Below are positions 6,738-15,621 of a stretch of 64,000 nucleotides of DNA, in pieces. How positions within the stretch are numbered: position 1 is the stretch's first letter; every line of letters begins with the position of its first letter. The position numbers and the translations under genes are program-made. The stretch covers positions 18,899-82,898 of the forward strand of contig CAZQAF010000007.1 in the NCBI GenBank assembly GCA_964591175.1. Reading direction: 5' to 3'. The notes beneath the pieces are model-generated. The model saw nothing but the letters and a program-made list of their open reading frames with translations. It had not been told where the DNA came from and did no database searches. Source of the stretch: UBA11574 sp964591175 (GTDB lineage Bacteria; Desulfobacterota; Desulfobacteria; Desulfobacterales; UBA11574).

Positions 6738-8117
6738 TTACAGCAAGGTGCCGCTTAAGATGAATCCTGCAACGGTAAAATAAATCATCAGTCCTGTCAC
6801 ATCCACGAGTGTTGCCACAAACGGCGCCGAGGAAGCGGCAGGGTCAGCTCCCAATCTTCTAAGAATAAACGGCAGCATGGAACCCGCTAACGTTCCCCAC
6901 ATGACCACTCCGACAAGTGCCAAGGCCACCGTCTCGGCCACCAGCATCCAATGCACACCATAAAGATCGAATAGTTTTTGCCATATGGCGATGCGCAAAA
7001 AACCAATGGTTCCCAAAATCGCGCCAAGGGCTAATCCCGAAAATATCTCGCGGCGCATCACCCGCCACCAGTCTCGCAGGGCAATTTCACCGACGGCCAT
7101 GGCGCGGATAATCAACGTCGCTGCTTGGGAACCACTGTTGCCACCGCTGGAAATGATAAGCGGCACAAATAAGGCCAGCACAACGGCGCGGGCGATTTCC
7201 TTTTCAAAATATCCCATAGCGGCCGCAGTGAGCATTTCGCCGAGGAATAGCACCACCAGCCAGCGGGCGCGTTTCTTGACCAGCATGGGGAAAGGTGTGG
7301 TCAGGTATGGGGTGTCGATCGCTTCCAAACCGCCGATTTTATGTATATCTTCGGTGGTTTCTTCTTCAATGACGTCAATGATATCATCGACGGTTACGAT
7401 TCCAAGCAAGACCCCATCGGAATCGGTCACGGGTAAGGCCACGCGATCGTAGTTTTGCATTGCTCTAACGGCAACTTCCTGATCGTCATTGGCGGAAAGC
7501 GCAACAAAATGATGGTCCATTACCGAATCGACCGTTTTGCCGGGATGCGCGAGAATCAAGGAACGCAGCCGCAGATCATCGATGAGCTTGCCATTGATGT
7601 CGACCACGTAGATAACGTTAATCGTTTCGGCGTCTCGTCCATAATTTCTGATATGATCCAAAGCACGGCTAATTTCCCATTCCGGCCGAATGGCTACAAA
7701 GTCAGGCGTCATCAAGCGGCCGATGCTGTCTTCGGGATAGCCCAAAAGTTTCCGGGCTTCTTTTAGATCCTCCGGAGACAGCAGCGTCATAAGCTGCTGG
7801 GTGATCTGAGCGGGCAATTCCTCAAAAAGCTTTGTACGGTCATCGGGATCCAGTTCATCCAGAAGTGTGCGAATATGATCGTTCGTCAGATTCTTAAGAA
7901 GTTGTCCTTGTTGCTCTGCATGCAACATTGAAAAAACATCGGCTGCTTTTTGCCGACTGAGAAGTCGAAATAAAATGGGCTGATCTTCCTCGGGAAGACT
8001 TAACAATAAGTCATTGACCTCCGGGGGTTCCCAAACCGATATGGCTTCCTTCAGGCTAATGTAATCCTTTTCCTTGATGACTTCTTCAATTTCCGGGCCA
8101 AGCAGATTTTTAAGCAT
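6738..8117 (-). CDS. mgtE: MgtE-type magnesium channel/transporter
   Basis: A 459-residue inner-membrane protein with the full MgtE architecture. The N domain of helical repeats spans about 20-130 (LLSLPEEDQPILFRLL and LDELDPDDRTKLFEELP). A CBS-domain pair spans about 135-255 (VIYVVDINGKLIDDLRL and VTDSDGVLLGIVTVDDI). The long plug helix and five membrane spans follow (about 285-459), including the conserved SSGGNSGSQAATLIIRA pore segment. In this family Mg2+ bound to the N and CBS domains closes the channel. The length is standard. A hairpin-rich, IS-like intergenic region lies upstream. Confidence 0.95.
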   Translation of the reverse strand: MLKNLLGPEIEEVIKEKDYISLKEAISVWEPPEVNDLLLSLPEEDQPILFRLLSRQKAADVFSMLHAEQQGQLLKNLTNDHIRTLLDELDPDDRTKLFEELPAQITQQLMTLLSPEDLKEARKLLGYPEDSIGRLMTPDFVAIRPEWEISRALDHIRNYGRDAETINVIYVVDINGKLIDDLRLRSLILAHPGKTVDSVMDHHFVALSANDDQEVAVRAMQNYDRVALPVTDSDGVLLGIVTVDDIIDVIEEETTEDIHKIGGLEAIDTPYLTTPFPMLVKKRARWLVVLFLGEMLTAAAMGYFEKEIARAVVLALFVPLIISSGGNSGSQAATLIIRAMAVGEIALRDWWRVMRREIFSGLALGAILGTIGFLRIAIWQKLFDLYGVHWMLVAETVALALVGVVMWGTLAGSMLPFILRRLGADPAASSAPFVATLVDVTGLMIYFTVAGFILSGTLL

Positions 8118-8211
8118 AATGAATTTGTCGAGATATCCCGATCCTATGTTGTTATTCTTCTTGTAATTGCGGGCTTTAACCTCCAGTTAAGCAGCCGGAA
8201 AACGATGACCG

Positions 8212-8275
8212 AAGTCAACTACCACCCGTGAAGCGGGTGGCCTGAATTTGTCCGCCGCTTTATGGCGGACAAAGG
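8212..8275. repeat. IS200/IS605-like tandem hairpins (REP-like)
   Basis: CCACCCG-TGAAG-CGGGTGG forms a perfect hairpin at 8222-8240. A second hairpin follows (GTCCGCC at 8250-8256 with GGCGGAC at 8264-8270). The ACCACCCGTGAAGCGGGTGG sequence resembles the subterminal hairpins of IS200/IS605-type elements and the REP sequences derived from them. No transposase is present in the window, so this is a remnant or a trans-mobilised repeat. Confidence 0.55.
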
Positions 8276-8346
8276 CAAAAGCACGTCAGCGCTTTCGACG
8301 TTGAACTTGCGTCCGGGTGCCAAACATCCGGTTTGTTTTGCAAGAA

Positions 8347-9864
8347 TCATTTATCAAAAAATTTTATACCCTGAGCGAGTTCAATGGTTTGGCTATAGTT
8401 TATTGTATTCGTTTGTCTTCGCATATATGCTTTCCATGCATCGGATCCGCTTTCCCTGCCGCCGCCTGTTTCCTTTTCACCACCGAATGCGCCCCCGATC
8501 TCTGCCCCTGATGTTCCTATGTTAACATTTGCAATTCCGCAGTCACTGCCCTTAAAACTCAGATACAGCTCACTTTCAATAAGATCATTGGTAATGATTG
8601 CGCTACTGAGCCCTTGGGGCACGTCGTTGTGAATTTTTATGGCTTCCTCCAGATATTTATATTTTAAGACATATAATATCGGAGCGAAGGTCTCTTCCTG
8701 CAACATCTTCATATCGCGGCCGGCTTCAACCAGGCATGGCGTGACATAACACCCTCCGGACAAATCTGTTTTTTCACCGCCGTATAAAACTTTTCCGCCT
8801 TGTTTCTTTATGGATTCGATGGCTTTCATCATTACGTCCACGGCCTTTTTATCGACAAGAGGACCCATAATGTTTTTTGGGTCCCTTGGATCTCCGATAC
8901 TCGTTTTCTGATACAGCGATTTTAATCGGGTTAAAAAAGTATCGTAAATTTCTTCATGAACGATGACCCGCCGTGTTGACGTGCATCGTTGTCCGGATGT
9001 CCCAATCGCTCCGAAATATACACTTTTTAATGCAATATCGAGATCGGCTTTATTGCTGACGATAACGGCATTATTACCGCCCAATTCCAATATTAGTTTG
9101 CCAAATCGTTCCTGAACAATTTTGCCGACTTCTCTTCCTCTTCTGACAGAGCCGGTATAGGAAACCAATGCAACATGTTTATCCTTGGTAATAGGATCGC
9201 CGATTTCACCACCCGGGGCAATTGCAAGGGAGCATAAAGCGGGTTGAATGCCATTTTTCTTTAATACTTTTTCCATAATCTTTATAACGGCAATAGCCGT
9301 AAGCGGTGTTTTTGACGACGGCTTCCAAATGACCGAATCACCGCAAATGAGCGCCAAGGCAGCATTCCAGCTCCAAACTGCAACGGGAAAGTTAAAGGCC
9401 GTTATGACGCCGACAACGCCGAGGGGATGCCATTGTTCAAACATTCGATGCCGTTTTCTTTCGCTGCTCATGGTGATGCCGCAAAGCTGTCTGCTCATAC
9501 CCACTGCAAAATCGCAAATGTCTATCATTTCCTGCACTTCACCATAACCCTCCTGAATTGATTTTCCCATTTCAAGCGTGACGAGTTCCCCTAAGACTTT
9601 TTTCTTTTCTCTGAGTTCATTTGCGACCTGTCTGACGACATCTCCGCGTTTCGGTGCAGAAACCTCTCGCCAATCAAGAAAAGCGTTATGGGCTGCTTTA
9701 GATATTTTTTGATAATCATCCACCGTAATTTGTTTAACTTTTGCAATGATCTCACCCTTTATCGGAGAAATTATTGCCACAGTGTTGCCATTGGCTATCC
9801 ATTCGCCACAAAATCCTCCGGGATTTTCTTTTTTTAAATTCAGTTCGTCTAATAATTTGTCCAT
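8347..9864 (-). CDS. aldehyde dehydrogenase, ALDH7 (antiquitin / alpha-aminoadipic semialdehyde dehydrogenase) type
   Basis: A 505-residue NAD(P)-dependent dehydrogenase. The catalytic Cys lies in GTSGQRCTSTRR and the general base Glu in LILELGGNNAVIV. The C-terminus reads GGAFGGEKETGGGRESGSDAW, the hallmark of the ALDH7 group, and ends with the LAQGIKF stretch. Family members oxidise alpha-aminoadipate semialdehyde (in equilibrium with piperideine-6-carboxylate) in lysine degradation, and some act in osmotic stress. Length and motifs are intact. No lysine-degradation gene adjoins it, and its upstream neighbour is a gene fragment, so its pathway here is unclear. Confidence 0.85.
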   Translation of the reverse strand: MDKLLDELNLKKENPGGFCGEWIANGNTVAIISPIKGEIIAKVKQITVDDYQKISKAAHNAFLDWREVSAPKRGDVVRQVANELREKKKVLGELVTLEMGKSIQEGYGEVQEMIDICDFAVGMSRQLCGITMSSERKRHRMFEQWHPLGVVGVITAFNFPVAVWSWNAALALICGDSVIWKPSSKTPLTAIAVIKIMEKVLKKNGIQPALCSLAIAPGGEIGDPITKDKHVALVSYTGSVRRGREVGKIVQERFGKLILELGGNNAVIVSNKADLDIALKSVYFGAIGTSGQRCTSTRRVIVHEEIYDTFLTRLKSLYQKTSIGDPRDPKNIMGPLVDKKAVDVMMKAIESIKKQGGKVLYGGEKTDLSGGCYVTPCLVEAGRDMKMLQEETFAPILYVLKYKYLEEAIKIHNDVPQGLSSAIITNDLIESELYLSFKGSDCGIANVNIGTSGAEIGGAFGGEKETGGGRESGSDAWKAYMRRQTNTINYSQTIELAQGIKFFDK

Positions 9865-9879
9865 TTATTGATCCCTTCT

Positions 9880-10095
9880 CTAAGATATTTCTTCTGAAAA
9901 CCTTTCAGTGTTTCCACACATTTCTCCTTTAAGTTCATAAAGCATGACGTTTCTCCGTTTACCTGTTATTTTAATAAATTTAAAGCCGGATTTTTCAAAA
10001 GTCGTCTTAAATCCCATAAATCGATGGCCGGGAGAATCGGGTTCAACCGGATAAAACACAACATGTTTGGCGCCACTTTCCATTTGAAGCCTCAC
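9880..10095 (-). pseudogene. C-terminal fragment of a GNAT acetyltransferase
   Basis: A 71-codon frame encodes GAKHVVFYPVEPDSPGHRFM, then GFKTTFEKSGFKFI and a RRNVMLYEL ending. This is the last strand-helix-strand part of a GNAT N-acetyltransferase (YPVEPD, F-x-x-x-GF, R-x-V-M). The N-terminal half with the acetyl-CoA loop (Q/R-x-x-G-x-G/A) is missing, and 10096-10220 shows no in-frame continuation. I call it a truncated remnant, although a short protein could still be made. Confidence 0.5.
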
Positions 10096-10220
10096 GGTAA
10101 TGAGGCTTGGAGGGGGTAGGGGTATAAAGTGGCTTTGTTCGGAGATATTGGCTCTTATTATTCTTTAATTTGTCGTTTAAATAGCAAGTTAATGTATTCT
10201 GCCTTGGAACAGTCTGAGAG

Positions 10221-10400
10221 TCAAGCCTTCAATATTCGTATGGTGTCCAATAGCACAATACACAAATTGGCGTCATATTCATACATGTTGAGGGAGAGTT
10301 GCGCGGGGGTGCATTTTTTATCCACGCCGTTGATGTGATTTTGCAGCCAATCACTTAGAAAATCCATTTCAAAATTACACCGATGAATTTCGTGGTCAAC
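10221..10400 (-). pseudogene. C-terminal remnant of a bacteriohemerythrin
   Basis: Translation of the minus strand right after uppP gives FEMDFLSDWLQNHINGVDKK, matching the end of hemerythrin proteins (F-L-x-x-W-L-x-x-H-I-x-x-x-D-K-x, where His and Asp are iron ligands). It then runs into unrelated sequence and stops at 10221. The N-terminal iron-binding helices are absent because uppP occupies that position. Together with the GNAT fragment it shows that the 9865-10395 stretch is decayed coding DNA. Confidence 0.55.
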
Positions 10401-11289
10401 CCATTTGAGACGCCCAGATCAGCACCGCTGTTCCGAAAATGATTCGGTAGACGGCAAAGGGGGTGAATCCCCTCCGCCTCACCCAGGCCATGAACCAGGC
10501 TACGGCTGCGTATGCCACAATAAATGACATGATAAATCCGATGCCCAAGACGATCCAGCCGTGAGCGTTGATGTGAGTTGTTCCAATGGGATTGTCATGA
10601 CCCGGCAGCAGCGACTTGATCAGATCATAGCCCGTGGCCGCCACCATCGTCGGCATGGAGAGAAAGAAAGAAAACTCCAGCGCGGAAGAACGGGACATCC
10701 CGGCCAGTTGTCCGGCTGCAATGGTGGCCATGGAGCGAGAGGTGCCCGGGAATACTGCGGACAGGATCTGGCAGGCGCCAATCCATAAGGCCTGGCCCAG
10801 ATTCATGGCCTCCATCTGCCAGGTGCGGATCCTTCCGTCTCCGGCCGCGTCCGGTCCGGCTGCTTCCGAGGCCGCATTCCGGGCATCGACGATCCACATC
10901 ACAATGCCGCCGATAACCAGGGAAAAGCCCATGATAAAGAGATTTTCCAGATGTTTGCCGATGACTTTGGTCAGCAGAAATGCGGGGATTGCGGTAACGA
11001 CAAAAGCCACGGCCGTCAGTCCGAGGGGGTGCGTCAACCACGTGCGGTCGCCGCGTTCGCCCCGGGGAAACGTTTGTAGAAACTTTTTTATCTCGGTCCT
11101 GAAGTACACCGGGAGGCAAAGAATGGCGCCAAGCTGGATGACAACGGTGTACATCTTCCAGTAACCAAGGGTCAGATCGATATGGGCGAACGCTTCAACG
11201 ATGCGCAAATGCGCGGTGGAACTGACCGGAAGAAATTCAGTCAATCCTTCGACAATGCCTAGTAAACCGGACAACAAGAAATCGTTCAT
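10396..11289 (-). CDS. uppP: undecaprenyl-diphosphatase (BacA/UppP)
   Basis: A 297-residue inner-membrane enzyme that dephosphorylates undecaprenyl diphosphate to recycle the lipid carrier for peptidoglycan and polysaccharides. The two catalytic blocks are intact: GIVEGLTEFLPVSSTAHLRI near the N-terminus and FPGTSRSMATIAAG around residue 180. About eight hydrophobic segments are present. A polar insertion of about 25 residues (DARNAASEAAGPDAAGDGR, near residue 140) sits in a loop; insertions here vary in the family. No operon partner is visible. Confidence 0.95.
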   Translation of the reverse strand: MNDFLLSGLLGIVEGLTEFLPVSSTAHLRIVEAFAHIDLTLGYWKMYTVVIQLGAILCLPVYFRTEIKKFLQTFPRGERGDRTWLTHPLGLTAVAFVVTAIPAFLLTKVIGKHLENLFIMGFSLVIGGIVMWIVDARNAASEAAGPDAAGDGRIRTWQMEAMNLGQALWIGACQILSAVFPGTSRSMATIAAGQLAGMSRSSALEFSFFLSMPTMVAATGYDLIKSLLPGHDNPIGTTHINAHGWIVLGIGFIMSFIVAYAAVAWFMAWVRRRGFTPFAVYRIIFGTAVLIWASQMG

Positions 11290-11445
11290 GGTCCCTCCGG
11301 CAGTTATTACCCGTATTGGACTTGAACCGGGTCTGAAAGCGCAGATTTCTAATTAATTTAAATTCAATCAATTTGCAAGGGGTTCATACAGAATACAAGA
11401 CTCGAATCGAACATTAATGAACATATCGAGCAAATTGTTGATCCA

Positions 11446-14400
11446 TCAAAGTTGATTGTCGTCTTCATTGGATGGCCGCTGCACTTGGCGCTGCGAAAAC
11501 GTCGCCAGGACAGGTATCAGGACCAGTGTCGCAATGGTTGACGAGAGCAGTCCGCCGATGACGGTTATCGCGAATGGCTGGAATATCCGAGATCCCACGG
11601 CCGGGTTCACCGCAACCGGAATCAGGGCGAAGATCGTGGTTGCGGCTGTCATCAGAATCGGCCTGAGGCGTACCGAAGCCGCCGACTGCAGCGCATCGGA
11701 TATGCCCTGACCGTCTTCGGCCTGCCGGCGATTCGCATAGTCTAAAAGCACAATCGCATTGTTGACGGCGATGCCGACCAAAGTCAACGCCCCGATGCCC
11801 ACCGAGATGTCCAGTCCGACCCGGGTGACGGCCAGCAGCACAATCGCCCCTACCAATGCGATTGGGACGGTCGCCAGAATAATCAACGGTTGAAGAAAAG
11901 AACGAAACTGCAGGGCCATGATCAGATAGATCAGCATGACAGCGGCCAGTCCCACCAAAACAAAGTCCAGGATGGTTCGTTTCATCACCGGGTATTGACC
12001 GGTGAAGGAGATACTGTATCCACTGGGCAGAGAGACGGCCGAAAACTTTTGACGAAGCCGGTCCACGGCGGCAGGAATACTGCCGCTTACATTCGCGATA
12101 ATGGTGACCTCGCGTTGTCCGTTTAAGCGGGTGAGGGTCGCGGGAAGATGGGTAACTCGGATGTCGGCCACCCGTCGGAGCGGAACCGTTTGGCCGGAGG
12201 GGGTTGAAACAGCAAGGCTTTTCAGCCAATCAAGGGTTGGATCAGAAGAAGAATTGACTTTGACCAGGACCTGAACCTGCCGGCGCTGCCGAACGATCGT
12301 TGTCGCCGGAACACCGAAGCGGGCGGCCTGGATCGTTTTGAGTACATCGCGGGGGGAAAGATCGCAGCGGGCCATTTCGATGGGATCGGGCCGGACGATG
12401 ATCTGCGGGCCCGTGATTTTCGTGTTGTTGATGATGTTGGCCAGCGCCGGATCTTTGGCCATAATTTTCTCGACCCGCGCGGCCAGCGACACCAACTGGT
12501 CCAAATCCGTGCCGAAGATCGTTACGCCGAATATCGCCGGCAGGCCAGAGAGGCTCTCATCCATCCTTTCCTGGGTAGGCTGGTGATACAGAAACGCCAC
12601 GCCGGGTATCTGGCTGTACTCGTGCCGCAGGCTTTCCATGATCTGTCCCAACGTCCGCTTACGGACTGAACGCGGCAAGAGCTTGATGGTGAGTTCGCCC
12701 CGGTTGACGCCTTCGACCTGAAAGCTGATTTTTTGTGAGCCGGTCCGCCGATAAACGGTTTCGACATCTTTCTGAAGAAGGGCCTGACGTTCAAGTATGT
12801 CGCCGATTCGGTCGCTTTCCGTCAGGGATGTGCCCGGCGGCATGACATATTCGATGAGGATCGCCCCTTCGTCGATGGGCGGTAAAACATGAACAGGTCC
12901 CAGCCCGGCGGCAAGACCGCCCAGTCCGAGGGTCAGTATGCCGAGAAGGATTGTGATACGCCGGTGAGCAAAGGCAACCCCCCGCACCTGATAAAGTGCC
13001 CGGTCCAGCCGGGCGAGCAAACGTGATCCCATGGCGCGCGGCCGATATGTTGAACCTGCGCGAGCGAACATCATGGGCACAAATATTAAAGATACCATGA
13101 GCGAAGCCAACAAGGCGACACTAACGACCAGTCCGAAGGGCCGCACAAAAACCCCGGCGATCCCACCCAAAAACAGCAGCGGAGCGAATGCCGCAACCGT
13201 TGTGAAGGTCCCGGAGGCATCCGGCCCCGCGATCTCCGCTGTACCGGCCAGTACCGCGGTCTGGCGGTCTTTTCCCGATTGCAGGTGCCGCATAATGCTT
13301 TCACCCACAACAATGGCATCGTCGACCACCATGCCCACAGCCAGCGTCAGCGCCGATAAGGTGATCACGTTCAGCGTCTGGCCGAATGCCTGCATTATCG
13401 CCAGTGTCGCCAGCAGCGAGATAGGAATGCCGGCGATAACGATCAACGTCATCCGAATTGTTCCCATGAAGAAAAAAAGCACCGCCCCCGCAAGGATTGC
13501 GCCGAGGATCAGATCGTGAAAAAGCGAATCACGGGCTTCAACGACGATGCCCGCCTGATCGTAAAACTTTCGGACCTGGGTCCCCGAAGGCAGGAGGGTT
13601 TTGGATGCCGCAAGTTTCCGATCGATGCCGCGGACCACATCGATCGTATTGGCATTGGATTGTTTGCTCACAATGAACGCCACAGCGGTTACACCGTTCC
13701 CATGAACCTGATAATGCCGTGGTGCCCGTCCCAATCTCACCTCGGCGATATCTTTGAGCAGCACGGATCTGGTTCCGTCGGAAACTACCGGTATCGCGAG
13801 AATGTCTTCGATGGTTCGGAGCCGGCTGTCGACTCGAATGAGATATTCCCGGGAGCCTCGCTCTAAGAAGTCTGTTGCCGCAACCTGGTTGTGACTGGCC
13901 AGGGCCGACGTCACATCACCGATGGTCAAATGTTCCCGTGCCAAATCCTCCGGGCGGATCTTTACGATAAACGCCGGCGCGTCCCCGCCAAGGACCTTTA
14001 CGCGCAACACCCCTTCCACTGCCATCAACCGATTGGCCAGTTCCGTCTGTACTATTGTGCGAAGGTCCATGGGGCTGCCGCCACCGTAAACCACATATCC
14101 GGCGACTTCCTGTAAGGTAGTGCCGATGTTTTCCACGCGGGGGCTGACGCCGGCCGGCAGGTCGTTTTGCACGGACGAGAGCTCTGACTGGACGAATTGG
14201 CGGGCATCTGTCAGCCGGATTCCCGAGTCAAACTCGGCGGTAACCTGTGAGACGCCTTCGATGGACGTGGAAGATACGCGCCGGACGCCGGGAATTGTTC
14301 GGATCCGGTCCTCGATAGGACGCGTGATAAGCAATTCGACGCTCCCGGCGGCTGCACCGGGATAGTGGGAGATAACATTCACAACGGGTATGTCCAGCCC

Positions 14401-14517
14401 CGGAAACAGCCCCACCGGCAAATGAATCAGCGCTACGGCGCCGCCCCATGCCGCCATGGTGACCAAAAGGATCACCACGATGGGGTTGGCAATGATGAAC
14501 CGTAGGAATTTTCCCAT
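11446..14517 (-). CDS. RND-family efflux transporter, inner-membrane permease
   Basis: A 1023-residue permease with the duplicated RND plan: a first span at 9-29, a large periplasmic loop, six spans, then a repeat of the pattern. The proton-relay Asp pair is seen in GMVVDDAIVVGES (first half, TM4). The second half carries VGIAVNNAIVLLD, where Asn takes the place of Asp as in AcrB-like pumps. This fits the HAE-type drug/lipid exporters rather than metal CzcA proteins. It is the last gene of a three-gene set with the adaptor and outer-membrane channel, separated from the adaptor by 3 bp. The substrate is unknown. Confidence 0.92.
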   Translation of the reverse strand: MGKFLRFIIANPIVVILLVTMAAWGGAVALIHLPVGLFPGLDIPVVNVISHYPGAAAGSVELLITRPIEDRIRTIPGVRRVSSTSIEGVSQVTAEFDSGIRLTDARQFVQSELSSVQNDLPAGVSPRVENIGTTLQEVAGYVVYGGGSPMDLRTIVQTELANRLMAVEGVLRVKVLGGDAPAFIVKIRPEDLAREHLTIGDVTSALASHNQVAATDFLERGSREYLIRVDSRLRTIEDILAIPVVSDGTRSVLLKDIAEVRLGRAPRHYQVHGNGVTAVAFIVSKQSNANTIDVVRGIDRKLAASKTLLPSGTQVRKFYDQAGIVVEARDSLFHDLILGAILAGAVLFFFMGTIRMTLIVIAGIPISLLATLAIMQAFGQTLNVITLSALTLAVGMVVDDAIVVGESIMRHLQSGKDRQTAVLAGTAEIAGPDASGTFTTVAAFAPLLFLGGIAGVFVRPFGLVVSVALLASLMVSLIFVPMMFARAGSTYRPRAMGSRLLARLDRALYQVRGVAFAHRRITILLGILTLGLGGLAAGLGPVHVLPPIDEGAILIEYVMPPGTSLTESDRIGDILERQALLQKDVETVYRRTGSQKISFQVEGVNRGELTIKLLPRSVRKRTLGQIMESLRHEYSQIPGVAFLYHQPTQERMDESLSGLPAIFGVTIFGTDLDQLVSLAARVEKIMAKDPALANIINNTKITGPQIIVRPDPIEMARCDLSPRDVLKTIQAARFGVPATTIVRQRRQVQVLVKVNSSSDPTLDWLKSLAVSTPSGQTVPLRRVADIRVTHLPATLTRLNGQREVTIIANVSGSIPAAVDRLRQKFSAVSLPSGYSISFTGQYPVMKRTILDFVLVGLAAVMLIYLIMALQFRSFLQPLIILATVPIALVGAIVLLAVTRVGLDISVGIGALTLVGIAVNNAIVLLDYANRRQAEDGQGISDALQSAASVRLRPILMTAATTIFALIPVAVNPAVGSRIFQPFAITVIGGLLSSTIATLVLIPVLATFSQRQVQRPSNEDDNQL

Positions 14518-14520
14518 GGA

Positions 14521-15621
14521 TTAGTCCTGCACTTTAAACTGCTTGTAAAATCGGCGATAAAAGAGTTGGTAAGCGCCTCGGGTGACCACCAATTGTTCTT
14601 TTTTCAGACCCGAAAGGACCTCGACCCAACCGTCTTGGATCATTCCCAGGCGGACTTGGCGAACCTCATAATCGCTGCCTTTCCGGACAAACAGATATGG
14701 ACGTTCCTTTGTGTCATAGACAATGGCCGACGCCGGCACCGCCAAGATCCCGGGGGTGACTTTGACGTCCACGCTCCCTGCTATTGTTTGCCCGGGGCGC
14801 AGTCGCCGGTCAATCTGCGGACCTTCGATCCACACCGTCACCGCACCCGTGTTTCCGGCACGGGGCAGAATGTACCGGACAAAACCAATCAAAGTCTGAT
14901 TTTGGTCCAGGCGTATACTTGCCTCCTTGTTTATCAGCTCGGTACCTTGGGGAGGGAAAAGCGAAGCTGCGATTCGCAGATGATCCGCATCGATTATATC
15001 AGCGATAACTTGTCCGGCCGTGACGTTCTGCCCCGCGCTGACACGGCGGTTCGTGAATATTCCATCGATGGGTGCAAGGATGCGAATTCGATCCTCAAAG
15101 GTTTCCAATTTTAACCGGACTTCATGCAAACGCGTCTCAAGCTTGACATGTTCATCCTGAGCCGCCGCCACTTGATTTTTCGTAGAAAGTTGTTCTTTCA
15201 GGTTTTGTTTGAGCCGCTCGACTTCTTGCCGGGAAAGATCGACCTGTGATTTCAAGGATTCGACCTCGGTTGTGAGTCTGGCGCGCATCCCTTTAATCCG
15301 GGTTCCTCCCAGTCGTACCACAAGCCTGCCTTTCTTGATCCGGGCTTGATCCTGGACCTCGAAGGCTTCCACGCGAGCGGCCTCCGGGGCAATCAGCGAA
15401 ACCGACGCTCGGGATTCCACCGCGCCGATCCAAGGTATTCGAAGTGTGAATGCACGCACATCCGGACGTGACGTTGTAATCAGGGCAGAAACGGCAGAAT
15501 GGGTCTCGACGGCGGCAGAGGGTTTCCCGGCCGGCATGTGCGTTTTCACATACCAATATGTGAGGGCAACGCTGGCGGCGGTGACCGCCAGAATCAGAGC
15601 GATGCCGTGTTTGATTTTCAT
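14521..15621 (-). CDS. RND efflux periplasmic adaptor (membrane fusion protein)
   Basis: A 366-residue HlyD/AcrA-like adaptor. An N-terminal membrane anchor (residues 6-24) is followed by a lipoyl half-motif (RVEAFEVQDQARIKKGRLVVRL, around 85-107) and a coiled-coil hairpin (about 118-170). The second lipoyl half reads ILAPIDGIFTNRRVSAGQNV, and beta-barrel and membrane-proximal domains close the protein. It bridges the inner-membrane pump and the outer-membrane channel. Its start overlaps the stop of the channel gene by 4 bp and it precedes the permease by 3 bp. Confidence 0.9.
   Translation of the reverse strand: MKIKHGIALILAVTAASVALTYWYVKTHMPAGKPSAAVETHSAVSALITTSRPDVRAFTLRIPWIGAVESRASVSLIAPEAARVEAFEVQDQARIKKGRLVVRLGGTRIKGMRARLTTEVESLKSQVDLSRQEVERLKQNLKEQLSTKNQVAAAQDEHVKLETRLHEVRLKLETFEDRIRILAPIDGIFTNRRVSAGQNVTAGQVIADIIDADHLRIAASLFPPQGTELINKEASIRLDQNQTLIGFVRYILPRAGNTGAVTVWIEGPQIDRRLRPGQTIAGSVDVKVTPGILAVPASAIVYDTKERPYLFVRKGSDYEVRQVRLGMIQDGWVEVLSGLKKEQLVVTRGAYQLFYRRFYKQFKVQD

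Noticed and set aside
10129..10338. 69-codon plus-strand frame beside the GNAT remnant
   Set aside because: No ribosome site, no similarity, and overlaps a hemerythrin remnant on the other strand.
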